Both the position numbers and the translations under genes were made by a program. Shown here one piece after another: positions 34,910-53,271 of a stretch of 64,000 nt of DNA. Source of the stretch: Moritella sp. 24 (lineage in GTDB: Bacteria > Pseudomonadota > Gammaproteobacteria > Enterobacterales > Moritellaceae); the NCBI RefSeq assembly GCF_018219155.1, contig NZ_CP056123.1:4574680-4638679 (forward strand). The letters run 5' to 3'. The notes beneath the pieces were generated by a model. It was not told the DNA's origin, searched no databases, and saw only the letters and a list, made by a program, of their open reading frames with translations. Each line of letters starts with the position of its first letter. Position 1 is the first letter of the stretch.

Positions 34910-35394
34910 TGCTTTTTATGCACAGATCTTGATTTAATATCTAACGCCGAAAAAACCAACAATAAAGCCGATTTTAACGATCACGATTCGTACGAACGGT
35001 GATTATTACAGCGCTTCTCATTATTTATAATACACAGCTCTCTCATGTCTTTTTAATAAAAACGACACCTCAGCCCCCGTTAATTTAGTAGCAATGAGTA
35101 AATTACGCCAATAATAATCAAAATAAATGCACATTAGCCAACCAAAATTAGATCAACAGCAAAAATTAGCGAAGTGACACTGTAAATATTATTGTTACTT
35201 AAGCATTACCAATGCACTATTTTTATTTAACGAGGCCATCGATGACTAAAAATAGTGCTCGTTTAATTTATACAGGGCCAAAGTAATCATTCCTACCCGT
35301 TATTCTTAATCATCGAGCATGCCAATAACATCATTAATGCTGGCAGATCCCTTTATGCATAGAACAGCAACTATAAGCAAATCCTCAAATACAC

Positions 35395-35419
35395 AAAAAC
35401 CAGCCGACGGCTGGTTTTT
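35395..35419. terminator. Second terminator downstream of operon 5
   Basis: AAAAACCAGCC/GGCTGGTTTTT hairpin. Confidence 0.85.
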
Positions 35420-35510
35420 ACTATCTTATGTACAGCTAGTGCAGCTTAATTTTATTACTTGTGTCTCTAATTTAATAAGCGGAACGCACCGATCCCTAAA
35501 TTTCAGACAC

Positions 35511-35541
35511 AAAAAAGCCGATACCATCACTGATATCGGCT
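35511..35541 (-). terminator. First terminator of rRNA operon 5
   Basis: AGCCGATA/TATCGGCT stem with T-tail. Confidence 0.9.
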
Positions 35542-35554
35542 CTCTCTAATTTGG

Positions 35555-35673
35555 CGCTTGGCGATGCCCTACTCTCACATGGGGAAGCCCCACACTACCA
35601 TCGGCGTTATTACGTTTCACTACTGAGTTCGGAATGGGATCAGGTGGTACCGTAACACTATGGTCACCAAGCA
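35555..35673 (-). rRNA. rrf: 5S rRNA, operon 5
   Basis: About 119 nt, 5990 bp from the operon 4 copy. Confidence 0.94.
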
Positions 35674-35811
35674 AATCTAGTTTGCTTTCAACTTGAAACA
35701 CATGGTTTCAATCTTTAAAATCTGAAAAGCTATAAATAAAGAAGTCTTTAAAACATAAAGTGTTCAATCTATTCTTAAGTCGATATTTCAATTAATCATA
35801 CTTTAATTTGT

Positions 35812-38703
<2,892 letters not shown>

Positions 38704-39098
38704 ATACAATCTAAAGTCGACCGTACAATTGAAATAACTAGGTATTATCTAGTTTTTTTCGCCTCAAGAATACTCAAGAACACTATATTGTTATTGCCGA
38801 AGCAATAACGTGTTTTAAGAACTTCTTTATTTATTCAGCTTTCCAAATTTTTAAAGAGCAATTTGCTAAAAAGCAAAGATAAGTAGTAATACTTAGCTTT
38901 GATTTTTAATCAGAAAGAAAAGTGGTATCCCGTACGAGATTTGAACTCGTGTTACCGCCGTGAAAGGGCGGTGTCCTAGGCCTCTAGACGAACGGGACAC
39001 AATTTACTTTCGACGTTTGGATTTCATCCCAAACGTTGTCTTTAACGTTTCTATTCAAGCAATTTGTGTGGGCACTTACAAAAATTAACAACTTTACG
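38704..39098 (-). other. 16S-23S spacer with tRNA-Glu, operon 5
   Basis: 395 nt, longer than the other four spacers because it holds tRNA-Glu. The hairpin at 38790-38809 is GTTATTGC/GCAATAAC with a changed loop (CGAA). boxA copy at 38848-38860. Both flanks match the other spacers; the tRNA block is replaced there by a short unrelated stretch. Confidence 0.88.
38923..38998 (-). tRNA. tRNA-Glu (TTC)
   Basis: A 76-nt cloverleaf with acceptor GTCCCGT, encoded CCA, T-loop GTTCAAATC and anticodon TTC in CTTTCAC. It is the only spacer tRNA in the whole array. Confidence 0.97.
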
Positions 39099-40643
<1,545 letters not shown>

Positions 40644-40827
40644 AAGTTTTTTTGACTGATTACCTAAGTAATCAAGTCGGCTCAATGAATTCTGTACTTC
40701 AACAACAAACCGAAGCTTGTTGTTTATAAAACCAAATCTTTCGATTTAATTTAATGTTCATAATTACATTGATATAATTTTTGGTCATTATATCTCTGTA
40801 AGTACTCACACAGATTGCTTGAATAAA

Positions 40828-40839
40828 TTGTTAAAGAAC
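40828..40839 (-). promoter_or_regulatory. boxA, operon 5 leader
   Basis: GTTCTTTAACAA; one base differs from the GCTCTTTAACAA of operons 1-4. The homology with the other leaders stops just upstream of it. Confidence 0.85.
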
Positions 40840-40874
40840 ATACTGAACGACTATTGCCGTGTCAGTGAGGCGCC

Positions 40875-40902
40875 ATTATAGGGAACTGACGTTTATTGAC
40901 AA
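40875..40902 (-). promoter_or_regulatory. P1 promoter of rRNA operon 5
   Basis: TTGTCA (40897-40902), 16 bp, TATAAT (40875-40880), then GGCGCC and CACTGACACGG. No P2 copy lies between it and boxA, unlike the other operons. Confidence 0.88.
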
Positions 40903-41089
40903 GCCTTAATGATGAAATATGTAAAACAAAAACCAGTTCGAACAAAAAACAGACAAACAAGGTGACATAACGAAATATCGTATAATATTCGAGCTGAAGT
41001 ACTTATGGATAAGCCATATTTGCATGATGAGATAACTAGTATTGTCTGTTTATAACGATACAATAATCCTAAAGAAGGAGATTAATTCA

Positions 41090-41929
41090 ATGACTGAACT
41101 TAAAAATCAAATTATCGCAGAAATGAAAGTTAAACCGAGTATTGATGTCGCTTATGAGATCCGTAGCCGCATTGATTTTATCAAACAGCAATTAACAAAC
41201 TCTGGATTAACGAGTTTAGTCCTAGGGATTAGTGGTGGTGTTGATTCATCAGCTTGTGGGCGCCTTTGCCAACTCGCAATTGAAGAGCTAAATTCAGATC
41301 ATAATAGTGATGACTATAACTTTATTGCCGTTCGCTTACCTTATTCTGTTCAAGCTGATGAAGATGATGCGCAAAAAGCACTGAGTTTTATTAATCCAAA
41401 AACATCTGTCACGGTAAACATCCAATCTGGCGCAGATAGTATTCACACAGAAGTACTAAAATCTGTTAAAGATGCAGACTTACCAGAAACAACAGCATTT
41501 AACCAAGATTTTAATAAAGGTAATGTAAAAGCTAGAATGCGTATGATTGCCCAGTATGAGATAGCAGGGTTATACCGCGGTCTAGTACCAGGTACAGATC
41601 ATAGTGCTGAAAATATTTCAGGTTTCTTTACGAAGCACGGTGACGGAGCTTGTGATTTAGCGCCTTTATTTGGTTTAAATAAACGCCAAGTTCGAGCATT
41701 AGCAGAATATTTAGGTGCTCCTCAAGATGTTTATCAAAAAATACCAACTGCAGATTTAGAAGAAGATCGTCCACAGCTGGAAGATGAAATAGCGCTTGGC
41801 GTTACTTACGATCAAATCGATGACTTTTTAGAAGGTAGAGATATTGATATGAGTGCAGAAGCTAAAATTATAGATACATATAATAAGACGATACATAAAC
41901 GTAATGCGATACCAACACCCGCTTGCTAA
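41090..41929 (+). CDS. nadE: Ammonia-dependent NAD+ synthetase
   Basis: A 279-residue enzyme that amidates nicotinate adenine dinucleotide to NAD+ with ATP and ammonia. The ATP pyrophosphatase P-loop SGGVDSS is at 48-54, and the GTDHSAEN and [17 protein letters not shown] blocks of NadE follow. There is no glutaminase domain, and length is near the E. coli enzyme (275). I chose the ATG at 41090 because AAGGAG lies 9 bases upstream (41075-41080); a longer reading frame from 41042 would put that site inside the gene. It stands alone between the rRNA array and glmU, facing glmU. Confidence 0.95.
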   Translation: MTELKNQIIAEMKVKPSIDVAYEIRSRIDFIKQQLTNSGLTSLVLGISGGVDSSACGRLCQLAIEELNSDHNSDDYNFIAVRLPYSVQADEDDAQKALSFINPKTSVTVNIQSGADSIHTEVLKSVKDADLPETTAFNQDFNKGNVKARMRMIAQYEIAGLYRGLVPGTDHSAENISGFFTKHGDGACDLAPLFGLNKRQVRALAEYLGAPQDVYQKIPTADLEEDRPQLEDEIALGVTYDQIDDFLEGRDIDMSAEAKIIDTYNKTIHKRNAIPTPAC

Positions 41930-41947
41930 TATCGTATTTATTAAATA

Positions 41948-41978
41948 AAAAAGCAGAGATATTCTATCTCTGCTTTTT
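41948..41978. terminator. Bidirectional terminator between nadE and glmU
   Basis: AAAAAGCAGAGATA/TATCTCTGCTTTTT around TTC; both convergent genes end beside it. Confidence 0.92.
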
Positions 41979-41995
41979 CTTAATCTAAATAAAAT

Positions 41996-43360
41996 TTATT
42001 TTTTAATTTTAACGGGTTTTGGCCAATTTTTAATATGACGTTGCTTAACACGTGTAATAACAAGTTCATCAGCAGCGACATCTTTTGCAATAGTTGAACC
42101 GGCACCAACAGTGGCATTTTTACCAATCGTAACGGGCGCAATTAATTGGCTATCAGAGCCAATAAATGCACCATCTTCAATAACCGTCTGAAATTTATTT
42201 ACGCCATCATAGTTACAAGTAATAGTACCAGCGCCAATATTTACTTTTGCACCAATAACACTATCACCTAAATACGCAAGATGACCAGCTTTAGAACCTT
42301 TGCCTAATGTCGTTTTCTTCAACTCAACAAAATTACCAACATGTGCATCATCTTCTAATACCGTGTCAGGACGTAAACGGGCAAATGGACCGGCACTACA
42401 ATCAACACCAATAACCGCTGATTCAATGATCGAATTTGGTTTAATCTCAGAGTTCTCACCAATATGACAATCTTTTAAAATACAGTTTGCACCGATAGTT
42501 ACACCGCTACCAATCGTCACTTGACCTTCAATGATCACATTGATATCAAAAGTTACATCATTACCAACTGTCACTTCACCACGTAAATCGAAACGACGCG
42601 GATCCAACATCGTCACGCCTTGTTCCATTAATTTGTATGCTTGTAACTCTTGATATGCACGCTCAAGTTCAGCCAGTTGCATGCGATTATTTACGCCTTC
42701 AACTTCGATATTAGCAATTGGATGAACAGCGTTAATTTTGCGACCAGCTTTATGTGCAAGTGCAATAACATCCGTTAAGTAGTATTCAGCTTGGGCATTG
42801 TTATTATCTAACAGAGATAACCAGTGTTGAAAATCGGCACCGTTAGCAACTAAGATACCAGAGTTTACTTCGTTAATTTTAAGCTCTTCTGCCGATGCAT
42901 CTTTTTGCTCGACAATACCAACAACAGTCTCACCATCACGAACAATACGGCCATAACCCATCGGGTTATCTAGTTTAACAGTAAGTAAACCAATGCCACC
43001 TTCAGGCTGTGACAGGCATAAATGAGTCAGTGTTTCTTGGCTAATTAATGGCACATCGCCATAAAGAACGAGTACTTGCTCATCGGCTTTAAATTGATCG
43101 GCCGCTTGCTGTACTGCATGCCCAGTACCAAGTTGTTCTGCTTGTAAAACCCAATCTAATTTATCGTCTTTAATTCGAGACTTCAGTAACTCAGCACCAT
43201 GACCATAGACGAGATGGATGTCGTTAACATCTAACTGTTTAACGGTATCAATAACGTGCTGAACCATTGGTTTTTTAGCGATTGGGTGAAGAACTTTAGG
43301 AAGATCTGAACGCATGCGCGTTCCTTTACCTGCGGCAAGAATAACAACACTAATAGGCAT
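41996..43360 (-). CDS. glmU: Bifunctional UDP-N-acetylglucosamine pyrophosphorylase / glucosamine-1-phosphate acetyltransferase
   Basis: A 454-residue cytosolic enzyme that acetylates glucosamine-1-P and then transfers UMP, making UDP-GlcNAc for peptidoglycan and LPS. The N-terminal uridyltransferase starts [18 protein letters not shown], with the GTGHAVQQA and VEGVNNR motifs. From about residue 250 a left-handed beta-helix of hexapeptide repeats carries the acetyltransferase ([17 protein letters not shown]). Length equals the usual 450-460. It lies downstream of atpC, as in E. coli, but a terminator intervenes. Confidence 0.97.
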   Translation of the reverse strand: MPISVVILAAGKGTRMRSDLPKVLHPIAKKPMVQHVIDTVKQLDVNDIHLVYGHGAELLKSRIKDDKLDWVLQAEQLGTGHAVQQAADQFKADEQVLVLYGDVPLISQETLTHLCLSQPEGGIGLLTVKLDNPMGYGRIVRDGETVVGIVEQKDASAEELKINEVNSGILVANGADFQHWLSLLDNNNAQAEYYLTDVIALAHKAGRKINAVHPIANIEVEGVNNRMQLAELERAYQELQAYKLMEQGVTMLDPRRFDLRGEVTVGNDVTFDINVIIEGQVTIGSGVTIGANCILKDCHIGENSEIKPNSIIESAVIGVDCSAGPFARLRPDTVLEDDAHVGNFVELKKTTLGKGSKAGHLAYLGDSVIGAKVNIGAGTITCNYDGVNKFQTVIEDGAFIGSDSQLIAPVTIGKNATVGAGSTIAKDVAADELVITRVKQRHIKNWPKPVKIKK

Positions 43361-43462
43361 AATGGGCTCTTATCTGAAAGATGGTATTTAAAATATAAAT
43401 AGAATGTTCAGATTATAGGTAATTATTAGGTTTAACAATATGAATTGTGTATTAAAGATATA

Positions 43463-43490
43463 AAAAAAGCGACCCTAAGGTCGCTTTTTT
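43463..43490 (-). terminator. Terminator of the ATP synthase operon
   Basis: AAAAAAGCGACC/GGTCGCTTTTTT around CTAA, 33 bp past atpC; it separates atp from glmU. Confidence 0.92.
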
Positions 43491-43522
43491 GACAACTAAA
43501 CGTGTTCAGCTAAAAATTCAAA

Positions 43523-43948
43523 CTAGTTGAATTTTTTAACCAATTTAAGCACGCGAAGTTGAGCAATTGCATCAGCCAATTGATTCGCTACTTTAACATA
43601 ATCTACATCTTGGTTCGTTGCAGTATTATTAAGTAGTTCTTCAGCTTGTCTTTTGGCTTCTTGCGCTTTGGCTAAATCTAGATCTTCTGCACGAATCGCA
43701 GTATCAGCCAGCACGGTAACTTCGCCAGGTTGTACTTCACAAGTACCACCTGAAACGAAAATAACTTCTTCTTCACCGTGTTGTTTAACCAAGCGCACCA
43801 TGCCAGGTACTATTCCAGTTAATAGTGGTGTATGTCCAGCTAAAATGCCGAACTCACCGCCAGTACCGGTAACTTGAATGCTTTCAGCACGCCCAGAAAA
43901 TAAAACACCTTCTGCGCTTACTACATTCAAATCAAAAGTCATAGCCAT
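43523..43948 (-). CDS. atpC: F1Fo ATP synthase epsilon subunit
   Basis: 141 residues. The N-terminal beta-sandwich starts [14 protein letters not shown], nearly the E. coli start, with [12 protein letters not shown]; a C-terminal helical hairpin follows. It is part of the rotor stalk and inhibits ATP hydrolysis. Last gene of the operon, 15 bp after atpD. Confidence 0.96.
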   Translation of the reverse strand: MAMTFDLNVVSAEGVLFSGRAESIQVTGTGGEFGILAGHTPLLTGIVPGMVRLVKQHGEEEVIFVSGGTCEVQPGEVTVLADTAIRAEDLDLAKAQEAKRQAEELLNNTATNQDVDYVKVANQLADAIAQLRVLKLVKKFN

Positions 43949-43963
43949 AGTGCCCTCGCTTAG

Positions 43964-46245
<2,282 letters not shown>

Positions 46246-46293
46246 TTGCTTCTCCTATTAAGCTAGCTGTGGCAGCAAAGGCTGCCACCGCTC

Positions 46294-47835
46294 TTACCAG
46301 GTTTGTGTAGACTTAAAGCTTTCAAGTAAGCTTGTTAGCTTAGCTTGAACATCTTTGTCGTACGCGCCTGTTTCATTAATAGAAGCAAGTAAATCAGCGT
46401 GTTCTGCTTTAGCGTAAGCTTGTAGAGACGCTTCAAAGCTAACAATTTTGTTAACTTCTACATCTTCTAATGCACCAGTTTCTGCTGCATATAAAGATAG
46501 AGCCTGCTCTGCAACGCTCATCGGTGCATATTGGCCTTGCTTCATTAGCTCAGTAACTTTCGCACCATGATCAAGCTGCTTACGCGTTGCATCATCAAGG
46601 TCTGAAGAGAATTGAGCAAATGCTGCTAATTCACGGTACTGTGCTAGTGCGGTACGAATACCACCAGATAGTTTCTTAACGATCTTCGTTTGTGCTGAAC
46701 CACCAACACGCGATACAGAGATACCTGGATCAACAGCAGGACGAGTGCCTGAGTTAAACAGTTCTGTAGTCAAGAAAATCTGACCATCGGTAATAGAAAT
46801 TACGTTCGTTGGTACGAACGCAGATACGTCACCACCTTGAGTTTCAATGATTGGAAGAGCAGTTAAAGAACCAGTCTTACCTTTCACTTCACCTTTAGTG
46901 AACGCTTCTACATATTCAGCGTTTACACGAGCAGCACGCTCTAGTAGACGTGAATGTAGATAGAAAACATCACCAGGGTATGCTTCACGGCCCGGTGGAC
47001 GACGTAATAGTAATGAAATCTGACGGTAAGCAACGGCTTGCTTAGACAGATCATCATATACGATTAGTGCATCTTCACCACGGTCACGGAAGTATTCACC
47101 CATAGCACAACCAGAGTATGGTGCTAGGTATTGTAGTGCCGCAGCTTCAGAAGCTGTTGCAACAACAAGAATAGTGTTTTCCATTGCGCCATGTTCTTCA
47201 AGCTTACGTACAACACTAGCTACGGTAGAAGCTTTCTGACCGATTGCTACGTATACACATTTAATGCCTGAGTCTTTTTGGTTGATGATAGCATCAAGTG
47301 CAATCGCACTTTTACCAACCTGACGGTCACCAATGATAAGCTCACGTTGACCACGACCGATTGGGATCATAGCGTCAATCGCTTTGATACCGATCTGTAC
47401 AGGTTGATCAACAGATTTACGTTCCATTACACCAGGTGCAATTACTTCAACAGGAGAGAAACCATCGTTGTCGATTGGTCCTTTACCGTCGATTGGCTCA
47501 CCAAGTGTGTTTACAACACGACCTAATAAGTTGCGACCTACTGGCACTTCAAAAATACGTCCAGTTGAACGTACTTTTTGGCCTTCTGCAAGACCTAAGT
47601 AAGAACCCATTACTACCGCACCAACAGAGTCACGCTCTAGGTTAAGTGCGATACCAAAACGGTCGCCAGGTAGTTCAATCATTTCGCCTTGCATACAGTC
47701 TGCAAGGCCATGAATACGAATAATACCATCGCTTACTGAAACGATCGTACCTTCATTTCTTGCTTCACTAACAACGCTGAATTTTTCAATACGTTGTTTG
47801 ATCAGATCACTGATTTCTGTAGAATTCAGTTGCAT
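46294..47835 (-). CDS. atpA: F1Fo ATP synthase alpha subunit
   Basis: 513 residues, as in E. coli. Regulatory nucleotide-binding subunit; Walker A GDRQVGKS and the arginine-finger block [11 protein letters not shown] are present. The ATG at 47835 ([16 protein letters not shown]) matches family starts and has GGGGAA upstream, so I prefer it to a start four codons earlier. Confidence 0.97.
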   Translation of the reverse strand: MQLNSTEISDLIKQRIEKFSVVSEARNEGTIVSVSDGIIRIHGLADCMQGEMIELPGDRFGIALNLERDSVGAVVMGSYLGLAEGQKVRSTGRIFEVPVGRNLLGRVVNTLGEPIDGKGPIDNDGFSPVEVIAPGVMERKSVDQPVQIGIKAIDAMIPIGRGQRELIIGDRQVGKSAIALDAIINQKDSGIKCVYVAIGQKASTVASVVRKLEEHGAMENTILVVATASEAAALQYLAPYSGCAMGEYFRDRGEDALIVYDDLSKQAVAYRQISLLLRRPPGREAYPGDVFYLHSRLLERAARVNAEYVEAFTKGEVKGKTGSLTALPIIETQGGDVSAFVPTNVISITDGQIFLTTELFNSGTRPAVDPGISVSRVGGSAQTKIVKKLSGGIRTALAQYRELAAFAQFSSDLDDATRKQLDHGAKVTELMKQGQYAPMSVAEQALSLYAAETGALEDVEVNKIVSFEASLQAYAKAEHADLLASINETGAYDKDVQAKLTSLLESFKSTQTW

Positions 47836-47847
47836 GCTATTCCCCAA

Positions 47848-48381
47848 TTACGATTGTAGCGCTTCCGCAAGTTTATTTAACTTACCGCGTACAGAGCCAT
47901 CAATAACTAAATCACCAGTCTGAATAATCAAACCACCAATTAAAGTGTTATCAACGTTGCAATTTAACTTAACTTTGCGTGCTAAACGCTTTTCCAACGC
48001 GATTACGATATTTGCTTCTTGCGTTGCCGTTAATGGCATTGCAGAAGTTACATCAGCTTCAATAGATTTCTCATGTTCAGCTTTGTAAAGTGCAAATAAA
48101 GTAACAATACTTGGTAATGCGCTTAACCGAGCGTTCTCAGCCAATACTTTAATAAAGTTTTGACCCGATTCGTTAAGTTGCTCATCAGCTACGTTGATAA
48201 AGATATCAGCAATAGCGTTTGAGCCAACAGCTCCATTTAATAATGTAGAAATGTCTTTGTTTATCGCGATTTCCGCCGTAAACGCTAACATTTCTTGCCA
48301 TTTATCAATAGCCTGTTCCTTAACGGCAAAATCAAATGCAGCTTTAGCATATGGACGAGCAATAGTAGTCAAATCAGACAT
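47848..48381 (-). CDS. atpH: F1Fo ATP synthase delta subunit
   Basis: 177 residues; peripheral stalk protein linking F1 to the b dimer. N-terminal helical bundle [12 protein letters not shown] and C-terminal [18 protein letters not shown] are diagnostic. Twelve bases separate it from atpA. Confidence 0.95.
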   Translation of the reverse strand: MSDLTTIARPYAKAAFDFAVKEQAIDKWQEMLAFTAEIAINKDISTLLNGAVGSNAIADIFINVADEQLNESGQNFIKVLAENARLSALPSIVTLFALYKAEHEKSIEADVTSAMPLTATQEANIVIALEKRLARKVKLNCNVDNTLIGGLIIQTGDLVIDGSVRGKLNKLAEALQS

Positions 48382-48395
48382 AAGCCCCCCAGTTG

Positions 48396-48866
48396 TTAAA
48401 GTTCTGCAACGATTTTGTCTACGATGTCACTGTTAGCAGCTTCATCGATAGAACGTTCGATAATTTTTTCAGCACCGGCAATAGCTAAACCAGCTACTTG
48501 TTTGCGTAACTCTTCTTTTAGACGATTACGTTCAGCTTCAACTTCAGCATCTGCTTGAGCAAGAATTTTAGCTCGCTCTGCATTTGCTTCTTCTTTAGCT
48601 TCATCGACTATCTGAGCTTTACGCTTGTTTGCTGCATCAATGATATCTGCCGCTTGCGCTTTAGCATCTTTTAATTGATCTGTTGCTTTAGCTTCCGCTA
48701 GCTTCAGATCTTTAGCAGCTTTATCCGCACTTGCAAGGCCATCAGCAATTTTCTTTTGACGTTCTTCGATAGCCGCAATTAATGGTGGCCATACATATTT
48801 CATACAAAATAGTACGAATAACGTGAAAGAAATCGCTTGGCCTAAAAGAGTTGCGTTGATATTCAC
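48396..48866 (-). CDS. atpF: F1Fo ATP synthase b subunit
   Basis: 156 residues; one N-terminal membrane helix (about 4-26: [20 protein letters not shown]) and a long charged alanine-rich coiled coil that forms the peripheral stalk. Length equals E. coli b (156). Confidence 0.96.
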   Translation of the reverse strand: MNINATLLGQAISFTLFVLFCMKYVWPPLIAAIEERQKKIADGLASADKAAKDLKLAEAKATDQLKDAKAQAADIIDAANKRKAQIVDEAKEEANAERAKILAQADAEVEAERNRLKEELRKQVAGLAIAGAEKIIERSIDEAANSDIVDKIVAEL

Positions 48867-48902
48867 AACGAACCTCCTGGTTAGTAGTGGACCAAAAGCT
48901 GA

Positions 48903-49175
<273 letters not shown>

Positions 49176-49196
49176 TTAAAAATTTGTGTTTATAAA

Positions 49197-49976
<780 letters not shown>

Positions 49977-50366
49977 TCATCCCAGTTTTTTGTTCATAAA
50001 ATAAGGAGCAAATAATTGTGAGCCTATCGCTAATGAAAACGTCACGTAAAGAGGAAGATAATTCACCTTAACGAAACCTAACACAACAATAAAAAACACA
50101 ACTGTCAGTACCAATTTTAGCGATTCACCTAATGCAAATGATGCTACAACATCTTGAATTTGTCTGGCTCCCATGAAACGGAAAGCCAAGCGCGTAAAGA
50201 TGTAATTTGGTAAGACATAAATAATGCCACCAAACACTGCAGATCGAGCTGAAAGCTCGCCATCAATAAACAAAAAGATTAACGCGCAAAGGGCTACTAA
50301 TAGCACCTGAAATACAATCAATTTAATAGCTTGATTGAACGCATTCATTGCTAATTTATTAGACAC
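49977..50366 (-). CDS. atpI: ATP synthase protein I
   Basis: 129 residues with four hydrophobic helices; assists c-ring assembly or magnesium uptake in other bacteria. Not conserved at sequence level but position at the head of the operon is typical. The start is a GTG at 50366 with AGGGG 6 bases upstream; a downstream ATG (residue 7) lacks a better site. Confidence 0.88.
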   Translation of the reverse strand: MSNKLAMNAFNQAIKLIVFQVLLVALCALIFLFIDGELSARSAVFGGIIYVLPNYIFTRLAFRFMGARQIQDVVASFALGESLKLVLTVVFFIVVLGFVKVNYLPLYVTFSLAIGSQLFAPYFMNKKLG

Positions 50367-50754
50367 AATTAACCCCTAAAACAATCTTTTTGAAGCATTT
50401 AAAAAAAATATACAAAAACGCTTCTAAAAGCAGCTTAAATTATACGTTGAAGTGATTCTAATGCAACTCATTGCAGAGCCGATCCGGAAAGCTAAGTAGA
50501 ATATTCTGAAAAATGAGAGATGACAGGTGTTACCCACTAATGAGTACCACCCTTATAATATTAAATTCTAAATAACGCTATTATTATGAAATAAAGTTAT
50601 TTTGACATTTGGGTAAATATAAGCCTTTGATATTTCAAGTGAAGATAATAATAAAAAAAAGCTAATATCAATAAGGTAAGTGCATTTATGCACTCACCAT
50701 ACCACTTTAAAAAATGTTAACTTATTTTGATCTTTATCATCTTAAGGTTAAAGT
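50367..50754. other. Intergenic region between parB and atpI
   Basis: 388 bp, AT-rich, no gene. It holds the candidate atp promoter and a hairpin GGTAAGTGCA/TGCACTCACC (50675-50698) past parB; the hairpin has one mismatch and a weak T-run, so parAB termination there is only possible. Confidence 0.6.
50439..50466 (-). promoter_or_regulatory. Candidate atp operon promoter
   Basis: TTGCAT (50461-50466), 16 bp, TATAAT (50439-50444), 72 bp upstream of the atpI start. Confidence 0.6.
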
Positions 50755-51648
50755 TTAACCAAAAGTTGTAATGATATCATCCAATTCAGCAAGGCTATTA
50801 TAGTCAATTGTTAACTTTCCAGAGCCATTTGCACCTTGTTTGATGATCACTTTAGCTTTTAAGCGCTCAGATAAACGATATTCTAGATTAACAACATCTG
50901 GATCTTTAACCTTTTTCAAGCCGACTTCTGTCTTCGGTTCCAGTAACTTTCGAACCAACTTTTCGGTGTCACGAACCGTTAAACCACGCTGGGCTATATT
51001 GCTTGCCGCTTGCGATTGTAACTCACCTTCTAATGCCAATAAAGCACGCCCGTGCCCCATCTCAATATCACCGTGTTCAAGTAGTATTTTGACATCATTA
51101 TTAAGGCTGTTTAAGCGTAATAAATTAGAGACTGAAGCACGTGATTTACCAACAGCATCCGCGACCTGCTGATGTGTTAATGAAAACTCTTCAATTAAAC
51201 GCTGTAATGCAATTGACTCTTCCATTGCATTTAAGTCTTCACGCTGAATATTTTCAATTAAGGCCATTGCCATTACCGCCTCATCAGCGACATTTTTGAC
51301 AATACAAGGCACTTTAGTTAACCCTGCTAATTGCGCAGCACGCCAACGACGCTCACCGGCAATAATTTCAAATTCGTGTGTCTTTAGTTCACGAACAATA
51401 ATAGGCTGGATAATACCTTGTGCTTTGATTGATGCAGCTAATTCATCTAATGCATCAGTCGCCATATCCTTGCGTGGTTGGTACTTACCTGGATATAACC
51501 ATTCAACAGGTAATTTCTTTAATTCATTATCAACAGTAACGACAGGTTGTAATTGCGCATCAGCATTTTGTTCTTTCGTTCTTGCAACAGCACTTGTGCC
51601 CAATAATGCGTCCAGACCTTTACCTAAACCTCGTTTTTTCGCGTTCAT
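50755..51648 (-). CDS. parB: Chromosome partitioning protein ParB
   Basis: 297 residues. Starts MNAKKRGLGKGLDALLG, the standard ParB/Spo0J N-terminus. The CTPase/ParB motif region GERRWRAAQLAGL and the HTH (LTHQQVADAVGKSRASVSNLLRL) bind parS. It clamps on DNA near oriC. Overlaps parA by 4 bases (ATGA), so the pair is translationally coupled. Confidence 0.96.
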   Translation of the reverse strand: MNAKKRGLGKGLDALLGTSAVARTKEQNADAQLQPVVTVDNELKKLPVEWLYPGKYQPRKDMATDALDELAASIKAQGIIQPIIVRELKTHEFEIIAGERRWRAAQLAGLTKVPCIVKNVADEAVMAMALIENIQREDLNAMEESIALQRLIEEFSLTHQQVADAVGKSRASVSNLLRLNSLNNDVKILLEHGDIEMGHGRALLALEGELQSQAASNIAQRGLTVRDTEKLVRKLLEPKTEVGLKKVKDPDVVNLEYRLSERLKAKVIIKQGANGSGKLTIDYNSLAELDDIITTFG

Positions 51649-52448
51649 GCTTCTTCCTTAGTCTGTTCGCTCTGTTCATTGGCTAATTCTTGACGACGTA
51701 TAATTTCACCTGCAAGCGCAAGATACGCTTTAGCACCATTCGATGATTTATCATAATACATCGCAGGCGTACCAAAACTTGGCGCTTCAGCTAAACGTAC
51801 ATTACGTGGAATGACGGTGCGATATACTTTATCACCAAAATGTTGTTTCAGTTGTTCTGAAACATCTGAGGCTAATCGATTACGTGGATCGAACATCGTC
51901 CGTAATATGCCTTCAATTTTTAGATTAGGGTTAACAGCAGCGGCTAATTTACTGGTGGTATCCATTAATGCTGTAAGACCTTCAAGCGCGTAATACTCAC
52001 ATTGCATCGGCACGATAATCGAATCCGCAGCTGCCATCGCATTAATGGTTAATAAGTTTAATGATGGCGGACAATCAATAAAAATATAATCGTAATAATC
52101 TTTTACTGCCGCTAACGAATTTTTTAAACGTAACTCACGGGCAAAAAATTCCATCAATTTAATTTCCGCGGCGGTGACATCTTGATTAGCCGCAACCAAA
52201 TGATATTTTCCCGAGGTCTCAGTAACCATCACCTCATTAACAGGTTTTTCATCGACTAATAAGTCATAAGCCGAGTGTTCGACCGTATACTTATCAACAC
52301 CACTTCCCATTGTCGCGTTACCTTGTGGGTCAAGATCAATGAGCAATACCTTACGTTTAGTCGCCGACATTGAGGCTGCTAAATTGACACAAGTCGTTGT
52401 TTTTCCTACGCCACCTTTCTGGTTAGCTATTGCTATGATTTTGCCCAC
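51645..52448 (-). CDS. parA: Chromosome partitioning ATPase ParA (Soj)
   Basis: 267 residues; deviant Walker A KGGVGKTT at 11-18, the DLDPQGNAT motif and FIDCPPSLNLLT. A nucleoid-bound ATPase that moves ParB-parS. It sits between rsmG and parB, the usual origin-proximal order. Confidence 0.96.
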   Translation of the reverse strand: MGKIIAIANQKGGVGKTTTCVNLAASMSATKRKVLLIDLDPQGNATMGSGVDKYTVEHSAYDLLVDEKPVNEVMVTETSGKYHLVAANQDVTAAEIKLMEFFARELRLKNSLAAVKDYYDYIFIDCPPSLNLLTINAMAAADSIIVPMQCEYYALEGLTALMDTTSKLAAAVNPNLKIEGILRTMFDPRNRLASDVSEQLKQHFGDKVYRTVIPRNVRLAEAPSFGTPAMYYDKSSNGAKAYLALAGEIIRRQELANEQSEQTKEEA

Positions 52449-52460
52449 AAATATTCCCTA

Positions 52461-53081
52461 TTATTTTATCTCAGACATGACAATTAGATGACGTTCGCCC
52501 TCTAACTCTGGCACAGTTAGTTTATGTGCAACTTCCAGTTTAAATTTGGTATTCAATGTTTTTATTTCGCCCGTTGGTTTAACCCCTTTCAACGCGTAAA
52601 ATAATCCATCTTGTTTTGGTAGGTGCTTACACCAATGTAACATATCTTCTAGTGAAGCAAACGCACGACTTAATACCCCATCAAATTTAATTTCAGGCTG
52701 GTACTCTTCAACACGAGACTGAACTGGCGTTACGTTCGTTAATTTTAATTCGTGAACAGCTTGGGTAATAAAACGAATTCGTTTGCCTAGACTATCAAGT
52801 AAAACAAATTCTTTATCAGGGTTCATGATAGCGAGTGGCAAACCAGGTAAACCAGGACCAGTACCAACATCAATAAAGCGCTCACCTTCTAAGTATGGGC
52901 TAACGACAATACTGTCTAGAATATGTTTTACTAACATCTCTTCAGGATCACGAACCGAAGTCAGGTTGTATGCTTTGTTCCACTTATGTAACAAGTTCAC
53001 TAATGCCACTAATTGCTGTTTTTGGGTATCAGTAACAACTAAAGATGTTTGTGCTAATAAGGCTTCGAGGCGGTTGATCAT
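52461..53081 (-). CDS. rsmG: 16S rRNA m7G527 methyltransferase RsmG (GidB)
   Basis: 206 residues; SAM-binding motif [10 protein letters not shown] at 71-80, and an N-terminal [19 protein letters not shown] block diagnostic of the family. Methylates G527 of 16S rRNA. Same length as E. coli RsmG (207). It is 12 bp upstream of parA and 190 bp downstream of mnmG. Confidence 0.96.
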   Translation of the reverse strand: MINRLEALLAQTSLVVTDTQKQQLVALVNLLHKWNKAYNLTSVRDPEEMLVKHILDSIVVSPYLEGERFIDVGTGPGLPGLPLAIMNPDKEFVLLDSLGKRIRFITQAVHELKLTNVTPVQSRVEEYQPEIKFDGVLSRAFASLEDMLHWCKHLPKQDGLFYALKGVKPTGEIKTLNTKFKLEVAHKLTVPELEGERHLIVMSEIK

Positions 53082-53228
53082 GCGTAGATTTACTCCGGTA
53101 AACTTGATTATATAAGTGAATATTGAATCGTAGAAAAAAGAATAGACAACCTACTAAGCAAGGTAAAGACACCTTGGTTAAATAGTAGCATTGAAAATTA
53201 GGGAATAATGTCAAAAATGAGGTTATAT

Positions 53229-53257
53229 AGCCACCGATAAATGAGTTAACGGTGGCT
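53229..53257 (-). terminator. Hairpin after mnmG
   Basis: AGCCACCG/CGGTGGCT, 8-bp stem with a 13-nt loop, 14 bp past the mnmG stop. No good T-run follows, so it may only attenuate or stabilise. Confidence 0.45.
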
Positions 53258-53271
53258 GTAGTAGTAAAATT

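Larger units (their letters stand above)
34525..35554 (-). other. Leader and spacer between rRNA operons 4 and 5
   Basis: 1030 bp, same as the previous two spacers. Palindrome at 34980-35003, inverted repeat arms at 35214-35225 and 35247-35258. No gene. Confidence 0.8.
40644..41089. other. Divergent control region of rRNA operon 5 and nadE
   Basis: 446 bp. The left half is the operon 5 leader with boxA and P1. The right half must carry the nadE promoter; a TATAAT at 40981-40986 on the plus strand is a possible -10 but has no good -35. The palindrome seen upstream of operons 1-4 is absent. Confidence 0.7.
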
